Notes under the pieces: model-generated
The model's input: the letters and a program-made list of their open reading frames with translations, nothing else
What the model was told of the DNA's origin: nothing
Databases searched by the model: none
Shown: positions 42,415 to 51,213 of the stretch, piece after piece
How the letters are laid out: every line of letters starts with the position of its first letter
Position numbering within the stretch: position 1 is the first letter of the stretch
Assembly: GCA_963676905.2 (NCBI GenBank)
Contig: CAXXVE010000001.1
Location: 2,852,001 to 2,916,000 of the forward strand
Source: Oceanispirochaeta sp963676905
Lineage (GTDB): Bacteria; Spirochaetota; Spirochaetia; DSM-2461
Direction of reading: 5' to 3'
DNA: 64,000 bases
Position numbers and translations under genes: made by a program

Positions 42415-43710
42415 TTACATTCCCACTATTGACGGCAGGAAGGTTACTATCCCGGGAACATAGGTTACCAGGAAGAGAACGGCAAAGAGTACCAGAAGCA
42501 TGGGAAGAATCTCCCGTATAACCTCTTTCAGGGGGGTCTTGGATATACCCGATACGACAAAGAGGAGCATCCCGAATGGGGGGGTAGAGAGACCTATCAT
42601 CATGTTCAGGGTGATCATTACACCGAAGTGGACCAGGTCTATTCCCAGGGCGTTCACAAGGGGAAGCACGATGGGGATGAAGACGAGGGTGATACACATG
42701 GTATCAATAAACATTCCAAGTATGATAAACACTATGTTGATCAGTAAAAGCAGAACATACTTGTTCTGGGTAACTGTCAGCAGCCATCCGGCAACGGCGT
42801 CGGGAATATGTTCAATGGCAACGATGTAGGAGAAAGCATAAGCCGTTCCTACAAGGAGGGACAGAGTTCCGGTGGTCTTTACGGTCCGCAGAACTACCTG
42901 TACCAGATCCTTGAAACCCATGGCGCGATATACCATAAAGGAGACTATGATGGCATAGAGTGCCGCCAGGGCTCCCGCTTCGGTGGGTGTAACGATTCCC
43001 GAGTAGATTCCTCCCAGGAGGACCACAATGGAAAGGAGGGCGGGGAAGGCCTTCATCGTTATCGCAAGGGTTGTTCTGAGTGCCAGTTTCTCTCCGCGGG
43101 GGTAGTCTCTGACCCGGGCAATGACGGCAATATATCCCATAAGGGCGATACCGATCAGGATTCCGGGCACCATACCTCCCATAAAAAGGGCACCGATGGA
43201 GGCACCAGAAAGCATGGAATAGAAGATCATCGGTATACTGGGGGGGAAGATGGGGCCAATGGTTGCGGAAGCCGCTGTAATGGCGCTGCTGAAACCCCGT
43301 TCGTAACCGTGGTCGTTCATTGCCTTGATCTCCATCATTCCCAGTCCTGATGCATCGGCGAGGGCCGAACCTGTCATACCTGAGAAGATGATGGAAGCCA
43401 CTACATTTACATGTCCAAGGGCTCCCCGTTTTCTGCCGACAATGGCATTGGCAAAGCGGAATATCATATCCGTCACCTTTCCGCTGTTCATGACTTCAGC
43501 CATAAATACAAAAAGGGGAACGGCAATAAGCACAAATTTAGAGTTCATATTTGTCAGGAACTGTGTCGCCGCCATACTCAGGTCGGCTGCAGGTCCCCTT
43601 GCAATGGCAAAGTAGAAGAGTGATGCCATAAGCATTCCCGGTGCAATGGGAATTCTGATAAGAAAAATCAATATAAAGCAGAGGAGAAATACCAGAAGGG
43701 CAATATTCAT
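42415..43710 (-). CDS. TRAP transporter large permease (DctM/SiaM type)
   Basis: The 431-residue protein has about 12 membrane segments and the DctM features MTGSALADASGLGMMEIKAMNDHGY and PPSIPMIFYSMLSGAS. It forms the ion-coupled channel of a TRAP importer with the small subunit, whose gene overlaps its start by four bases. The substrate cannot be read from this subunit. Confidence 0.95.
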   Translation of the reverse strand: MNIALLVFLLCFILIFLIRIPIAPGMLMASLFYFAIARGPAADLSMAATQFLTNMNSKFVLIAVPLFVFMAEVMNSGKVTDMIFRFANAIVGRKRGALGHVNVVASIIFSGMTGSALADASGLGMMEIKAMNDHGYERGFSSAITAASATIGPIFPPSIPMIFYSMLSGASIGALFMGGMVPGILIGIALMGYIAVIARVRDYPRGEKLALRTTLAITMKAFPALLSIVVLLGGIYSGIVTPTEAGALAALYAIIVSFMVYRAMGFKDLVQVVLRTVKTTGTLSLLVGTAYAFSYIVAIEHIPDAVAGWLLTVTQNKYVLLLLINIVFIILGMFIDTMCITLVFIPIVLPLVNALGIDLVHFGVMITLNMMIGLSTPPFGMLLFVVSGISKTPLKEVIREILPMLLVLFAVLFLVTYVPGIVTFLPSIVGM

Positions 43711-44201
43711 GAAATTTCCCCCTTAATCAGTTTGCGGACGTCCTTATAGACCTCCAGAGAGTACCGGCCGATCATAAAGGCCAGGAAAACCACGAAGGGC
43801 AGGAACACCACATCCATGGGAATTTTAAGTACATTTGACTTCTTGTAGTTCATAAACTGAACGTACTTCCAGGAGGGCACCAGGCCTATAAGGAAGGAGA
43901 TGACAAGAAGAGTATGGCCGCATATGCGCATCCAGAGCTGTGTCAGTGGTTTCACGGCATCATAAACCATGGTGAACATGACGTGGGATTCATCTCTCTG
44001 TGCAAAAATACCGCCCAGAAGGGAGGTCCAGATAAAGCAGATCAGTGACAGTTCCAGTGTCCATGTGAGGGGTTTGAAAAAGTAACGGAATACAATCCCC
44101 ACAATAAATACGAGGAACAGTGTCACAAATGCGGCGAAGGGGATGTATACCTCGACGGTGTCGACGATAAACTTCCCGGCTTTTTTTAGTGCTGTTTTCA
44201 T
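43707..44201 (-). CDS. TRAP transporter small permease (DctQ type)
   Basis: The 164-residue protein has four membrane segments with the central TWTLELSLICFIWTSLLGGIFAQRDESHVMFTM-type region (seen in parts), which matches DctQ. It lies between the binding-protein gene (70 bases upstream, across a hairpin) and the large permease. Confidence 0.92.
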   Translation of the reverse strand: MKTALKKAGKFIVDTVEVYIPFAAFVTLFLVFIVGIVFRYFFKPLTWTLELSLICFIWTSLLGGIFAQRDESHVMFTMVYDAVKPLTQLWMRICGHTLLVISFLIGLVPSWKYVQFMNYKKSNVLKIPMDVVFLPFVVFLAFMIGRYSLEVYKDVRKLIKGEIS

Positions 44202-44219
44202 TTAAATACCTTATTACGC

Positions 44220-44255
44220 AAAAAACGGCGCAGCCCCTTAAAGGGGTTGCACCGG
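44220..44255 (-). terminator. Partial terminator between the TRAP binding-protein and permease genes
   Basis: On the minus strand CGGTGCAACCCC pairs with GGGGCTGCGCCG (one wobble, one mismatch) around TTTAA, followed by six T. It probably lowers permease expression relative to the binding protein. Confidence 0.8.
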
Positions 44256-44272
44256 ATTATCAGATCACTCTC

Positions 44273-45292
44273 TTATTTGACCATGGCCTGAACCTGATCA
44301 TACAGGTCCCAGTCCCAGTCTTTGGAGATCTCTTTGCTTTCTGTTCTATAGGAGTTCTGTGCATACTCGGCAAATGCCGCAACATCGGGATCTTCGATGA
44401 TGGTCATGCCTTCACCCTTGAAGAAGTCGAGGATTCCCGCTTCAGTTTCAAGGTTTTTGTTATCACAGAATTCTCTGGCTTTGCCTACGGCTTCCAGAAC
44501 CCACTCTTTCTGCTGGTCGCTGAAAGACTGCCATCTTTTTTCATTGATGGTGGGCCATGTTGAGTCAACAACGTGGTTTGTCAGAACGATGTACTTGGTT
44601 ACTTCGTAGAACTTTGCGTTCTTGTCTGTTCCAAGGGGGTTGTCCTGTCCTTCAACAGCTCCTGTCTTCAGGCCCATGTAGACTTCACCGAAGGCCATGG
44701 GGGTGGGGTTGCCGCCGAGGGCTTTTCCAAGGGCGATCCAAGAGGGGCTTCCGGGAACACGCAGTTTTACACCGGACATATCTTCGGGAGTTCTGACGGG
44801 TCCGACCTTTTCAACAAGGTTGAGCTGTCTGGTTCCGAGGTAGTAGGCCGCAAGGGGGCGGATTCCCTGAGAGTCAACAACGTCCTGGAATACTTTCTGT
44901 CCGATTTCACCATTGAATACATTTGTCATGTGATCATAACCCTGAAAAGTGTAAACCGCTCCGAACATGGAGAGGTAGGGAATGAACTCGGCAAGCCAGG
45001 GGGCGCTTGTATAAACCATATCCACAGTGCCCTGTCTTACAGCAGCCTGTTCTCCCTCCTGGGAGTAGAGCTGACCTGAGTGATAGACATTGACCTTCAT
45101 TGTACCGCCGGAGAGCTTTTCAAGCTCGTCCTTGAATACATACATGGCTTCGGTGTGAGCATCTCCGGGAACACTTACAGATGAGAAATTAATTTCAACC
45201 ACATCTCCGCTTCCGCCGTCGGTCTGACCTTCGGCAAAAACAAAGGGGAGGGTAATGAAACTGATTAATACGAGGGTTAACAGTTTTTTCAT
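44273..45292 (-). CDS. TRAP transporter substrate-binding protein (DctP family)
   Basis: The 339-residue periplasmic binding protein has a signal peptide ending PFVFAEG. Family features include FKDELEKLSGGTMKVNVYHSG, the RTPEDMSGVKLRVPGSPSW segment with the conserved Arg that binds a substrate carboxylate, and GQDNPLGTDKNAKFYEV. The ligand should be an organic acid. The gene is first in the dctP-Q-M-aldolase operon, under a promoter region with two TGACAT-type palindromes facing a gntR gene. Confidence 0.93.
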   Translation of the reverse strand: MKKLLTLVLISFITLPFVFAEGQTDGGSGDVVEINFSSVSVPGDAHTEAMYVFKDELEKLSGGTMKVNVYHSGQLYSQEGEQAAVRQGTVDMVYTSAPWLAEFIPYLSMFGAVYTFQGYDHMTNVFNGEIGQKVFQDVVDSQGIRPLAAYYLGTRQLNLVEKVGPVRTPEDMSGVKLRVPGSPSWIALGKALGGNPTPMAFGEVYMGLKTGAVEGQDNPLGTDKNAKFYEVTKYIVLTNHVVDSTWPTINEKRWQSFSDQQKEWVLEAVGKAREFCDNKNLETEAGILDFFKGEGMTIIEDPDVAAFAEYAQNSYRTESKEISKDWDWDLYDQVQAMVK

Positions 45293-45358
45293 TGATTGAC
45301 TCCTTTCATAGTCTTTAAAAAATAATTCCGTTTCACTCGGAATAGATGTATTGTATTA

Positions 45359-45407
45359 TGACATGTGTCACAAGTCAACTTATAAATTTAATTGTTGACA
45401 TATGCCA
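45359..45407. promoter_or_regulatory. Two GntR operator candidates in the dctP/gntR divergent region
   Basis: TGACATGTGTCA (45359-45370, perfect palindrome) and TGACATATGCCA (45396-45407, near-palindrome) share TGACAT-TG-CA and lie between the divergent dctP and gntR genes. Confidence 0.6.
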
Positions 45408-45466
45408 TGAAGAGGGTAGAATAGAGAGGTATTTTACATTTGATTTAATCAATCTATAATGGTCTG

Positions 45467-46213
45467 ATGGAAGTAATGAAAGAGATCGAGCCCCTTAAAA
45501 AAGTTAAAGTCTCAGACGAAGTCGTCCAGGCTCTGGAAAGCATCATTGTTGAAAACGATCTCCAGCCGGGAGATAAACTCCCCTCTCAGGCGGAACTTTC
45601 AGAAAAACTGCAGGTTGGAACACGTTCCATCCGGGAAGCCTTCCGTACACTGGAATCCAGAGGGCTTGTCGAAACAAAGCAGGGCAAAGGAGTCTTTGTA
45701 AAGGAGACCAACCTTGATTACTTTCTGGAAACCCTTATGGATTCTTTTGTTTTTCACTTTCCAAGTACAAAGGATCTTCTTGTCGATCTGACCAAAACAA
45801 GACGGATCATTGAGTCCCAGGCCATCTTTGAAATTGCAGCGGATCCCCCCAGGGGATTTCTGCCGCGTTTTGCCGAGCTTGTTGAGAAACTTGACGGCAA
45901 GGCTGATGAGAAGGATATAGACAGTTATAACGTTCTGGATTTTGAGCTGCACAACCTCATTGTTACAGCAACGGGAAACAAGATCCTGATCACCCTGTAT
46001 AAACACCTTCACTCCCTGATGATGCAGAGTTTCAGCAAGACAGGCTATGTCAGAGGAAGCCTTACTACAAGTGTTGAAGATCACCACAAAATGCTTGAGG
46101 CCCTTGTGACAAGGGATGCCGACCAGGCAAAAATTATTATGGAGAAACATATCTCACTGACAATGCACAAGGTGGAGCAGCTGGCTACTATAGATGCAGG
46201 GAGTGTGATCTAA
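45467..46213 (+). CDS. GntR-family regulator, FadR/FCD subfamily
   Basis: The 248-residue protein has a winged-helix domain (LQPGDKLPSQAELSEKLQVG, then SIREAFRTLESRGLVETKQGKGVFV) and an FCD ligand domain with metal-type residues in YNVLDFELHNLIVTATGN and SVEDHHKMLEALVTRD. Such regulators usually sense the sugar acid or organic acid whose genes they control. It faces the dctPQM-aldolase operon across a region with two candidate operators, so it is its likely regulator. Confidence 0.92.
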   Translation: MEVMKEIEPLKKVKVSDEVVQALESIIVENDLQPGDKLPSQAELSEKLQVGTRSIREAFRTLESRGLVETKQGKGVFVKETNLDYFLETLMDSFVFHFPSTKDLLVDLTKTRRIIESQAIFEIAADPPRGFLPRFAELVEKLDGKADEKDIDSYNVLDFELHNLIVTATGNKILITLYKHLHSLMMQSFSKTGYVRGSLTTSVEDHHKMLEALVTRDADQAKIIMEKHISLTMHKVEQLATIDAGSVI

Positions 46214-46216
46214 GTT

Positions 46217-47407
46217 CTACTGAAATCCCAGGCTGAACTGAAACTGCCCGGTTTCTGTTTCTGCGTTCCATCCGTATGCAATGGCAAGGGCGGGAAGAGC
46301 AACCTCTTTCAGATAGAGGGTCAGACTGACAGATGGACCCCAGAAAAATTCATCCTCTCCGCTGATCCCGTCAAAGTATCCCGCATTCATAGAGACCGGG
46401 AGGGCTAGAAATCCCCAGGAAAAGTCAAGAAGTACAGGTAAAAGCTGGAGGGAGCCCGTTATAAAGTCATTCCCGTGGATATCCGAAGGCAGGACAATTG
46501 ATCTTACAGACGGGCTGAAAATGGACTTGCCCGTATAGTGAGTCACCCCGGTCCTCAGGTTTATCTGAAGCCGGGGCAGGATACTGATTCCCCAGAATGC
46601 GCTCAATGAGGTTTCAAATGAGTCTAGACTGTTATCGTTATACTTATTCCCCGATAACTGCCCAGTAACAAGGGGGCCGTCCCAGAAAAACTCTGTGAAC
46701 CTTCTACCGTTGTAGCTGACTGTCACTCCGGGTTCCATTGCCAGGGCCCTCTTTTCCGAGTTGTCGGTATAGTTAAGGTATCTGCCGTTTATTGCGGACT
46801 TAAGGGTCCATATATCCGAGCTCCATTGAACATAGAGTCCCGCTGAGCATTCAAGGGCATCGTAGCTGACAACCCTGTTGCCCCTTGTATCGTTTATTCT
46901 GTTGTTTCCGTTATAGAATGCCCCGTTGACTCCGGCGTCAAAGGCGCTTCCCCGAATATAGCGCTTTGTATACTGTCCCAGAGCAAACTGGGACTTGCTG
47001 CTGAAGAGCCCCCCGGCATAGAGCTGATCCCCCCTGCCAAGAAAGTTGGAATCGATGAGAAACAGCCCCCCCTCGATTTCACCCTCCCTGACGGTGAGGA
47101 CCGGAAGAGGCAGGAATGAGATCTTCTCATCGAGATAGAGCTCCAGATCCGCTGCTGAACTGCCAGCGGGAATCAATTCCAGCCTGATTCTGTCCTCTAC
47201 AAAGATACCGCTTTTTATCAGCCTCTCCTCCAGGTCTTTCAGATCCGGCTCAGCTATCTGGTCGCCTTCTCTGACCTTCAGGATGGACAGGACTGTGGAC
47301 TCTTTTGTCTTTTTCAGATGCCCCTTAAGGATGATATTTGTCAGCTCATAGGGGTAGAGGGGGAGGAGAGGTATGAATGTTAACAGTAGAGTCAGGAGTA
47401 TTCGCAT
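46217..47407 (-). CDS. Outer-membrane protein with one POTRA-like domain and a barrel
   Basis: The 396-residue protein has a short signal (ending PLYPYE), then a POTRA-like domain (about 20-90): LTNIILKGHLKKTKESTVLSIL, GDQIAEPDLKDLEERLIKSGIF. The following roughly 280 residues are a barrel like the BamA/Omp85 surface-antigen group (GLFLIDSNFLGRGDQLYAGG) and end FSLGFQ. The single POTRA and small barrel resemble short Omp85-like proteins (patatin-linked or TamA-like), not BamA. Function is unknown. It is convergent with gntR, 3 bases apart. Confidence 0.75.
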   Translation of the reverse strand: MRILLTLLLTFIPLLPLYPYELTNIILKGHLKKTKESTVLSILKVREGDQIAEPDLKDLEERLIKSGIFVEDRIRLELIPAGSSAADLELYLDEKISFLPLPVLTVREGEIEGGLFLIDSNFLGRGDQLYAGGLFSSKSQFALGQYTKRYIRGSAFDAGVNGAFYNGNNRINDTRGNRVVSYDALECSAGLYVQWSSDIWTLKSAINGRYLNYTDNSEKRALAMEPGVTVSYNGRRFTEFFWDGPLVTGQLSGNKYNDNSLDSFETSLSAFWGISILPRLQINLRTGVTHYTGKSIFSPSVRSIVLPSDIHGNDFITGSLQLLPVLLDFSWGFLALPVSMNAGYFDGISGEDEFFWGPSVSLTLYLKEVALPALAIAYGWNAETETGQFQFSLGFQ

Positions 47408-47478
47408 GGGATATCTGAAAGTATTTCATTTATCAAAAAAGTAAACAAGCAGAATTCGGCAGGAAAAGGGCCGCCCTT

Positions 47479-47700
47479 TCAGATCATGCCTTTTTTAACA
47501 AGATTCTTACCCAGGTTCAGGGACTCTTTGGCCGCTTCCTCTTCCAGAATATAGGATATGCCGTCATCCGAATAAAAGAAGTCGGAAAATTGACCCTGTA
47601 ATGACGTGATCTGTACGGCTGCAGACCAGCGCCCGGACCGCGTTTGCCCGGGGCAGGCTTTCAGAATATATCCTCGGAATTGCTCTTCAGGCACTTTCAT
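47479..47700 (-). CDS. Small conserved-looking protein (73 aa)
   Basis: The sequence F.GYILKACPGQTRSGRWSAAVQIT followed by a Glu-rich ILEEEAAKESLNLGKNLVKKG resembles a small alpha/beta domain seen in many proteobacterial proteins (CV_2116/DUF6566-like): a two-strand start, then a helix with 'EEA...G...I..G'. The match is from memory and untested. It lies alone between the barrel gene and the sigma-54 activator gene. A function cannot be given. Confidence 0.55.
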   Translation of the reverse strand: MKVPEEQFRGYILKACPGQTRSGRWSAAVQITSLQGQFSDFFYSDDGISYILEEEAAKESLNLGKNLVKKGMI

Positions 47701-47888
47701 TGTTCACCCTCCACGGCTGTCACGTACCGCTGTAGAAATATAAAGCCGTTTCTGATTCCTTTGCCATGGTTTGATTATATCACAATGGCTGTTTCCTTGA
47801 TCCATTCCCCGGCGGCTGTCTCCACTGAAAGAAAACAGGGTTTACTGGTGGAACGTGACAGCAGGAGTTGCCCTTTCGGGAGAGAGAA

Positions 47889-49559
47889 TCAGGGATTGTT
47901 CTTCTTTACATATTTGTTGATTTTGTTGGATGCCGAGGGCTGGCTTATATTCAGCTCTTCCGCCACACCTGTTGATGTTCCGTGTTTTTTATAGGCATCC
48001 ATAATAAGACGCCCCTCAACGGATTCAAGTATGTCCTTCAGAGAGGTGTTGTCTGTATCTGTATGAAAAACTGCTGTCCTGACTTTTGAGGGAAGATGCT
48101 CCTCGGTGATCATATAGTCGTCGGAGGTGAGAATCATCCTTTCAATCAGGTTCTCCAGCTCCCTTATGTTGCCAGGCCAGTCATATTCAACGAGGCTGTC
48201 TATAACAGAGTTGGAGAGGGCCCTTGTCAGCCCGTATTTCTCGCCGATGGCCTCTACAAAATGATTGGCAAGAGTAAATATGTCTTCCCTGCGTTCCCGA
48301 AGCCCGGGAATCTTTATTGTAATAACATTCAGGCGGTAGTAGAGATCCTCCCTGAAGTTTCCGTTTTCCACCTCCGCTTCAAGGTCTCTGTTGGTCGCGG
48401 CAATCAGTCGGAAGTCCACCTCTTTGAGCCTGGAACCTCCCAGGCGCATTATTTTTTTCTCCTGAATGGATTTTAAAAGCTTTACCTGCATATGCTGGGG
48501 GAGTTCTCCGATTTCATCGAGAAAAAGGGTGCCTCCATCGGCAAGCTCGATTAAACCTGGCTTTCCATCTTTGCTGGCACCCGAGAAGGCTCCTTTTTCA
48601 TATCCGAAGAGTTCCGATTCGATAAGGGTCTCTGGTATGGCACCGCAGTTGATCTCAATAAAAGGGCCCTCTCTCCTGTTGCTCTGGGAGTGCATGGTTT
48701 TGGCGAACATTGTCTTTCCCACGCCCGATTCTCCGAGAAAAAGTACATTGGCGTCAAACTGGGATATCTTCCGGATCTTGGAGGATATATTCTGAATCTT
48801 CTGGGATTTCCCTATAATTGACTGAATCTGATCCTTGCCGCTTTTCAGGCGTTCAATCTCCTCGCTGTAGAGTTTTACCTTCTCGCTGAGGTTTTCATAC
48901 TCATTTTTAAGTGTCTGGTATTTTGTCAGATCCCGTGTATAGCTGACGACCTTTTCAATATTTCCGTCCTGATCCTTTATGGGAATCGCCGTACACATAA
49001 GGTATTTGCCGGCGCCGGTCAGCTGAAGGAGGGTTTCGGTTTTACCGGTTTTAAAAACCCTGATGGCCACAGAGGGATTGAAGATCTTTCTTTCCTCAAG
49101 CTCAAAAATGGTCATACCGACGGCCTCTTTCCTTGAGATTCCGTACATGGTTTCGAAATTGGGCATGGCGCTGACAATCACACCGTAGCGGTTGATGATC
49201 ACAAAATCGTCGTGAAGCACGCTGAGCATGCTGAAAAACTCATCTTTCATGGACTGTATTGATGAGAGCTGATGGGCGGCATTGCCGAACTGGAGAACAT
49301 CGGAAAACAGACAGAGCAGCTGTTCTCCTCCATCTATTTTATAAAGATGGATAAGAAGTTCTTTCTCATTTTTACTTAAAAGGAAAAAATCCTGATTGAG
49401 AGCTTCATCCCGCTCTTTAATGATGGAAACGACCTGTTCCAGGGTATCCTCATCCTTGAAATAGCTTTTAAATGCTTTATTTGTCTGCAGCAGGGATCCG
49501 CTGCCGTCGATTAGAATAGCCGGCTCTGCAAACTGGTCTATTACAATGTTACCTGTCAA
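47889..49559 (-). CDS. Sigma-54-dependent transcriptional activator with PAS sensing
   Basis: The 556-residue protein has one or two PAS-type domains in its first 220 residues (DDFVIINRYGVIVSAMPNFE; MTIFELEERKIF), a short coiled coil, and an AAA+ domain (about 250-480). The last has Walker A GESGVGKT and a sigma-54 contact loop GAFSGA, where the usual motif is GAFTGA. The C-terminal Fis-type HTH includes GVAEELNISQPSASNKI. It should activate the -24/-12 promoter at 49787 in front of the divergent catabolic genes, in response to a ligand bound by the PAS region. Confidence 0.94.
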   Translation of the reverse strand: MTGNIVIDQFAEPAILIDGSGSLLQTNKAFKSYFKDEDTLEQVVSIIKERDEALNQDFFLLSKNEKELLIHLYKIDGGEQLLCLFSDVLQFGNAAHQLSSIQSMKDEFFSMLSVLHDDFVIINRYGVIVSAMPNFETMYGISRKEAVGMTIFELEERKIFNPSVAIRVFKTGKTETLLQLTGAGKYLMCTAIPIKDQDGNIEKVVSYTRDLTKYQTLKNEYENLSEKVKLYSEEIERLKSGKDQIQSIIGKSQKIQNISSKIRKISQFDANVLFLGESGVGKTMFAKTMHSQSNRREGPFIEINCGAIPETLIESELFGYEKGAFSGASKDGKPGLIELADGGTLFLDEIGELPQHMQVKLLKSIQEKKIMRLGGSRLKEVDFRLIAATNRDLEAEVENGNFREDLYYRLNVITIKIPGLRERREDIFTLANHFVEAIGEKYGLTRALSNSVIDSLVEYDWPGNIRELENLIERMILTSDDYMITEEHLPSKVRTAVFHTDTDNTSLKDILESVEGRLIMDAYKKHGTSTGVAEELNISQPSASNKINKYVKKNNP

Positions 49560-49614
49560 ATCAATCCTCCGGAAAATCAGGAATATAATAGCAGGGAAAT
49601 ATAATAGATGTAAT

Positions 49615-49638
49615 ATGGTATTATATTATTGATACCAT
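49615..49638. promoter_or_regulatory. Candidate upstream activator site
   Basis: ATGGTAT (49615-49621) and ATACCAT (49632-49638) form an inverted repeat with a 10-base A/T spacer, about 150-170 bases upstream of the sigma-54 promoter. That distance is usual for enhancer sites of such activators. Confidence 0.45.
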
Positions 49639-49693
49639 TCCGGTTCATTAATGGTGAGTTTACCTCGATGTATAAACCTCTTTGTTTTCAATG

Positions 49694-49736
49694 AAACCCC
49701 TTCTAGCTGCCTTTCAGGGCATTTAGAAGGGGTTTT
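49694..49736 (+). terminator. Terminator-like hairpin upstream of the sigma-54 promoter
   Basis: AAACCCCTTCTA pairs with TAGAAGGGGTTT over an 18-base loop, followed by a T-rich stretch on the plus strand. No gene precedes it on that strand. Confidence 0.7.
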
Positions 49737-49786
49737 CTTTTATTTTGATAAACTTTCTAAATATTTTTCCTGTCATCTCAGATAAA

Positions 49787-49802
49787 TGGCACGGTGTTTG
49801 CA
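49787..49802 (+). promoter_or_regulatory. Sigma-54 (-24/-12) promoter
   Basis: TGGCAC-N5-TTGCA matches the sigma-54 consensus exactly. It lies about 50 bases before the aminotransferase start, and the divergent gene encodes a sigma-54 activator. Confidence 0.88.
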
Positions 49803-49852
49803 GTTTGTTACTTCGTTAGAAAATTACAAAATTACATTTTGGAGTAATTAAA

Positions 49853-51196
49853 TTGCTTAAAGATTCATTACCGGAAATAAAGACAGAACTGCCCGGCCCC
49901 AGATCCAGGGCGGTTATTGAGAAAAGAGCCAAGGCGGTTCCCGCATCTATAGGTTGTGCCGCCCCCTACGTTATAAGCCGGGGCGAAGGGGCTATGATTG
50001 AAGACATAGACGGAAATATAGTTATGGACTGGGTTGGCGGCATCGGTGCCTTGAATGTCGGATACAGCAATCCTGAGGTTGTAAAGGCTGTGCAGGATCA
50101 GGCTGAACGCTACTTCCATCCTCAGATCAACACTCTTCATTATTCTGAGTATATAGATCTTGCCGAAAGACTGAACACAATCACTCCCGGTGAGTATGAC
50201 AAAAAGACAGCCTTTTTCAACAGCGGTTCCGAAGCTGTCGACAATGCCGTAAAGATTGCAAGAAAGTACAGCGGAAAAACAGATATCATCGCCTATAACG
50301 GTTGCTTTCATGGACGGACCTTTATGGCAATGACCCTGACAAGCGGTCAGATCTTCAAGGCTGGATTTATGCCCCTGGCTCCCGGTGTACACAGAGCGGA
50401 GTTCCCCAACGAGTACAGAACTACCGAAGGAATCCCTGAAGAGAGTATTTCAGAATACTATCTTGAGAAGCTCAGATACATGTTTGTCGACTATATCCGC
50501 CCTGACAAGGTGGCAGCCATCATCATCGAGCCCATCCAGGGAGAGGGGGGCTTTATTAAACCACCCATGGAGTACATTCAGGGTCTGCGAAAACTCTGCG
50601 ACGAGTTCGGCATTCTGCTTATAGCCGACGAGGTTCAGACAGGATACTGCCGAACCGGAAGAATGTTCGCCACAGACTACTGGGCGGATGCGGGTGTTTA
50701 TCCCGATATTCTTGTAACTGCCAAAGCCATGGGCGGAGGAATGCCCATCAGCGCCATCACTGCAAAAGCGGAAATCATGGACTCACTGGCCCCCGGTGAA
50801 ATCGGTGGTACCTATGGTGGAAATCCCCTTGCCTGTGCTTCATCCCTGAAAGTCATTGAGATTCTGGAGCGTGACAACTATGCCGCCAAAGCAGTTTCCA
50901 TTGGCGAAAAATGCAGTGCCGCGTTTGCAAAGTGGTATGAAAAATACGATGCCATCGGAACCTTCAGGGTTTCAGGCGCTATGGTATCCCTTGAATTTGT
51001 AAAAGACAGGAGATCAAAAGAGCCCTTTCCCGAAGCTGTCGGAAAGATCCTTTCCTACTGCCGTGAAAAAGGGCTGATCCTCAAATCAGCAGGTTCCTAC
51101 GACCAGATCGTCAGGGCCCTTATGCCCCTTGTCGTTACAGACGGGCAGATAGAGAAGGGGCTTGAAATTTTGGAAGAAGCCATCAGCAGGGTCTGA
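49853..51196 (+). CDS. Class III aminotransferase (GabT/omega-amino acid type)
   Basis: The 447-residue PLP enzyme has NSGSEAVDNAVKIARKYSG (PLP phosphate site), IIAYNGCFHGRTFMAMTLT, LLIADEVQTGYCRTG (Asp and Gln around PLP), and the Schiff-base Lys in ILVTAKAMGGGMPISA. It most resembles 4-aminobutyrate, beta-alanine and other omega-amino acid transaminases. It starts at TTG 49853 with a GGAG site. As the first gene after the sigma-54 promoter it likely removes the amino group of the pathway's terminal amine; the oxo product could go to the alcohol dehydrogenase at 61663. Confidence 0.9.
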   Translation: MLKDSLPEIKTELPGPRSRAVIEKRAKAVPASIGCAAPYVISRGEGAMIEDIDGNIVMDWVGGIGALNVGYSNPEVVKAVQDQAERYFHPQINTLHYSEYIDLAERLNTITPGEYDKKTAFFNSGSEAVDNAVKIARKYSGKTDIIAYNGCFHGRTFMAMTLTSGQIFKAGFMPLAPGVHRAEFPNEYRTTEGIPEESISEYYLEKLRYMFVDYIRPDKVAAIIIEPIQGEGGFIKPPMEYIQGLRKLCDEFGILLIADEVQTGYCRTGRMFATDYWADAGVYPDILVTAKAMGGGMPISAITAKAEIMDSLAPGEIGGTYGGNPLACASSLKVIEILERDNYAAKAVSIGEKCSAAFAKWYEKYDAIGTFRVSGAMVSLEFVKDRRSKEPFPEAVGKILSYCREKGLILKSAGSYDQIVRALMPLVVTDGQIEKGLEILEEAISRV

Positions 51197-51213
51197 AAGT
51201 AAAGGATGTATAT

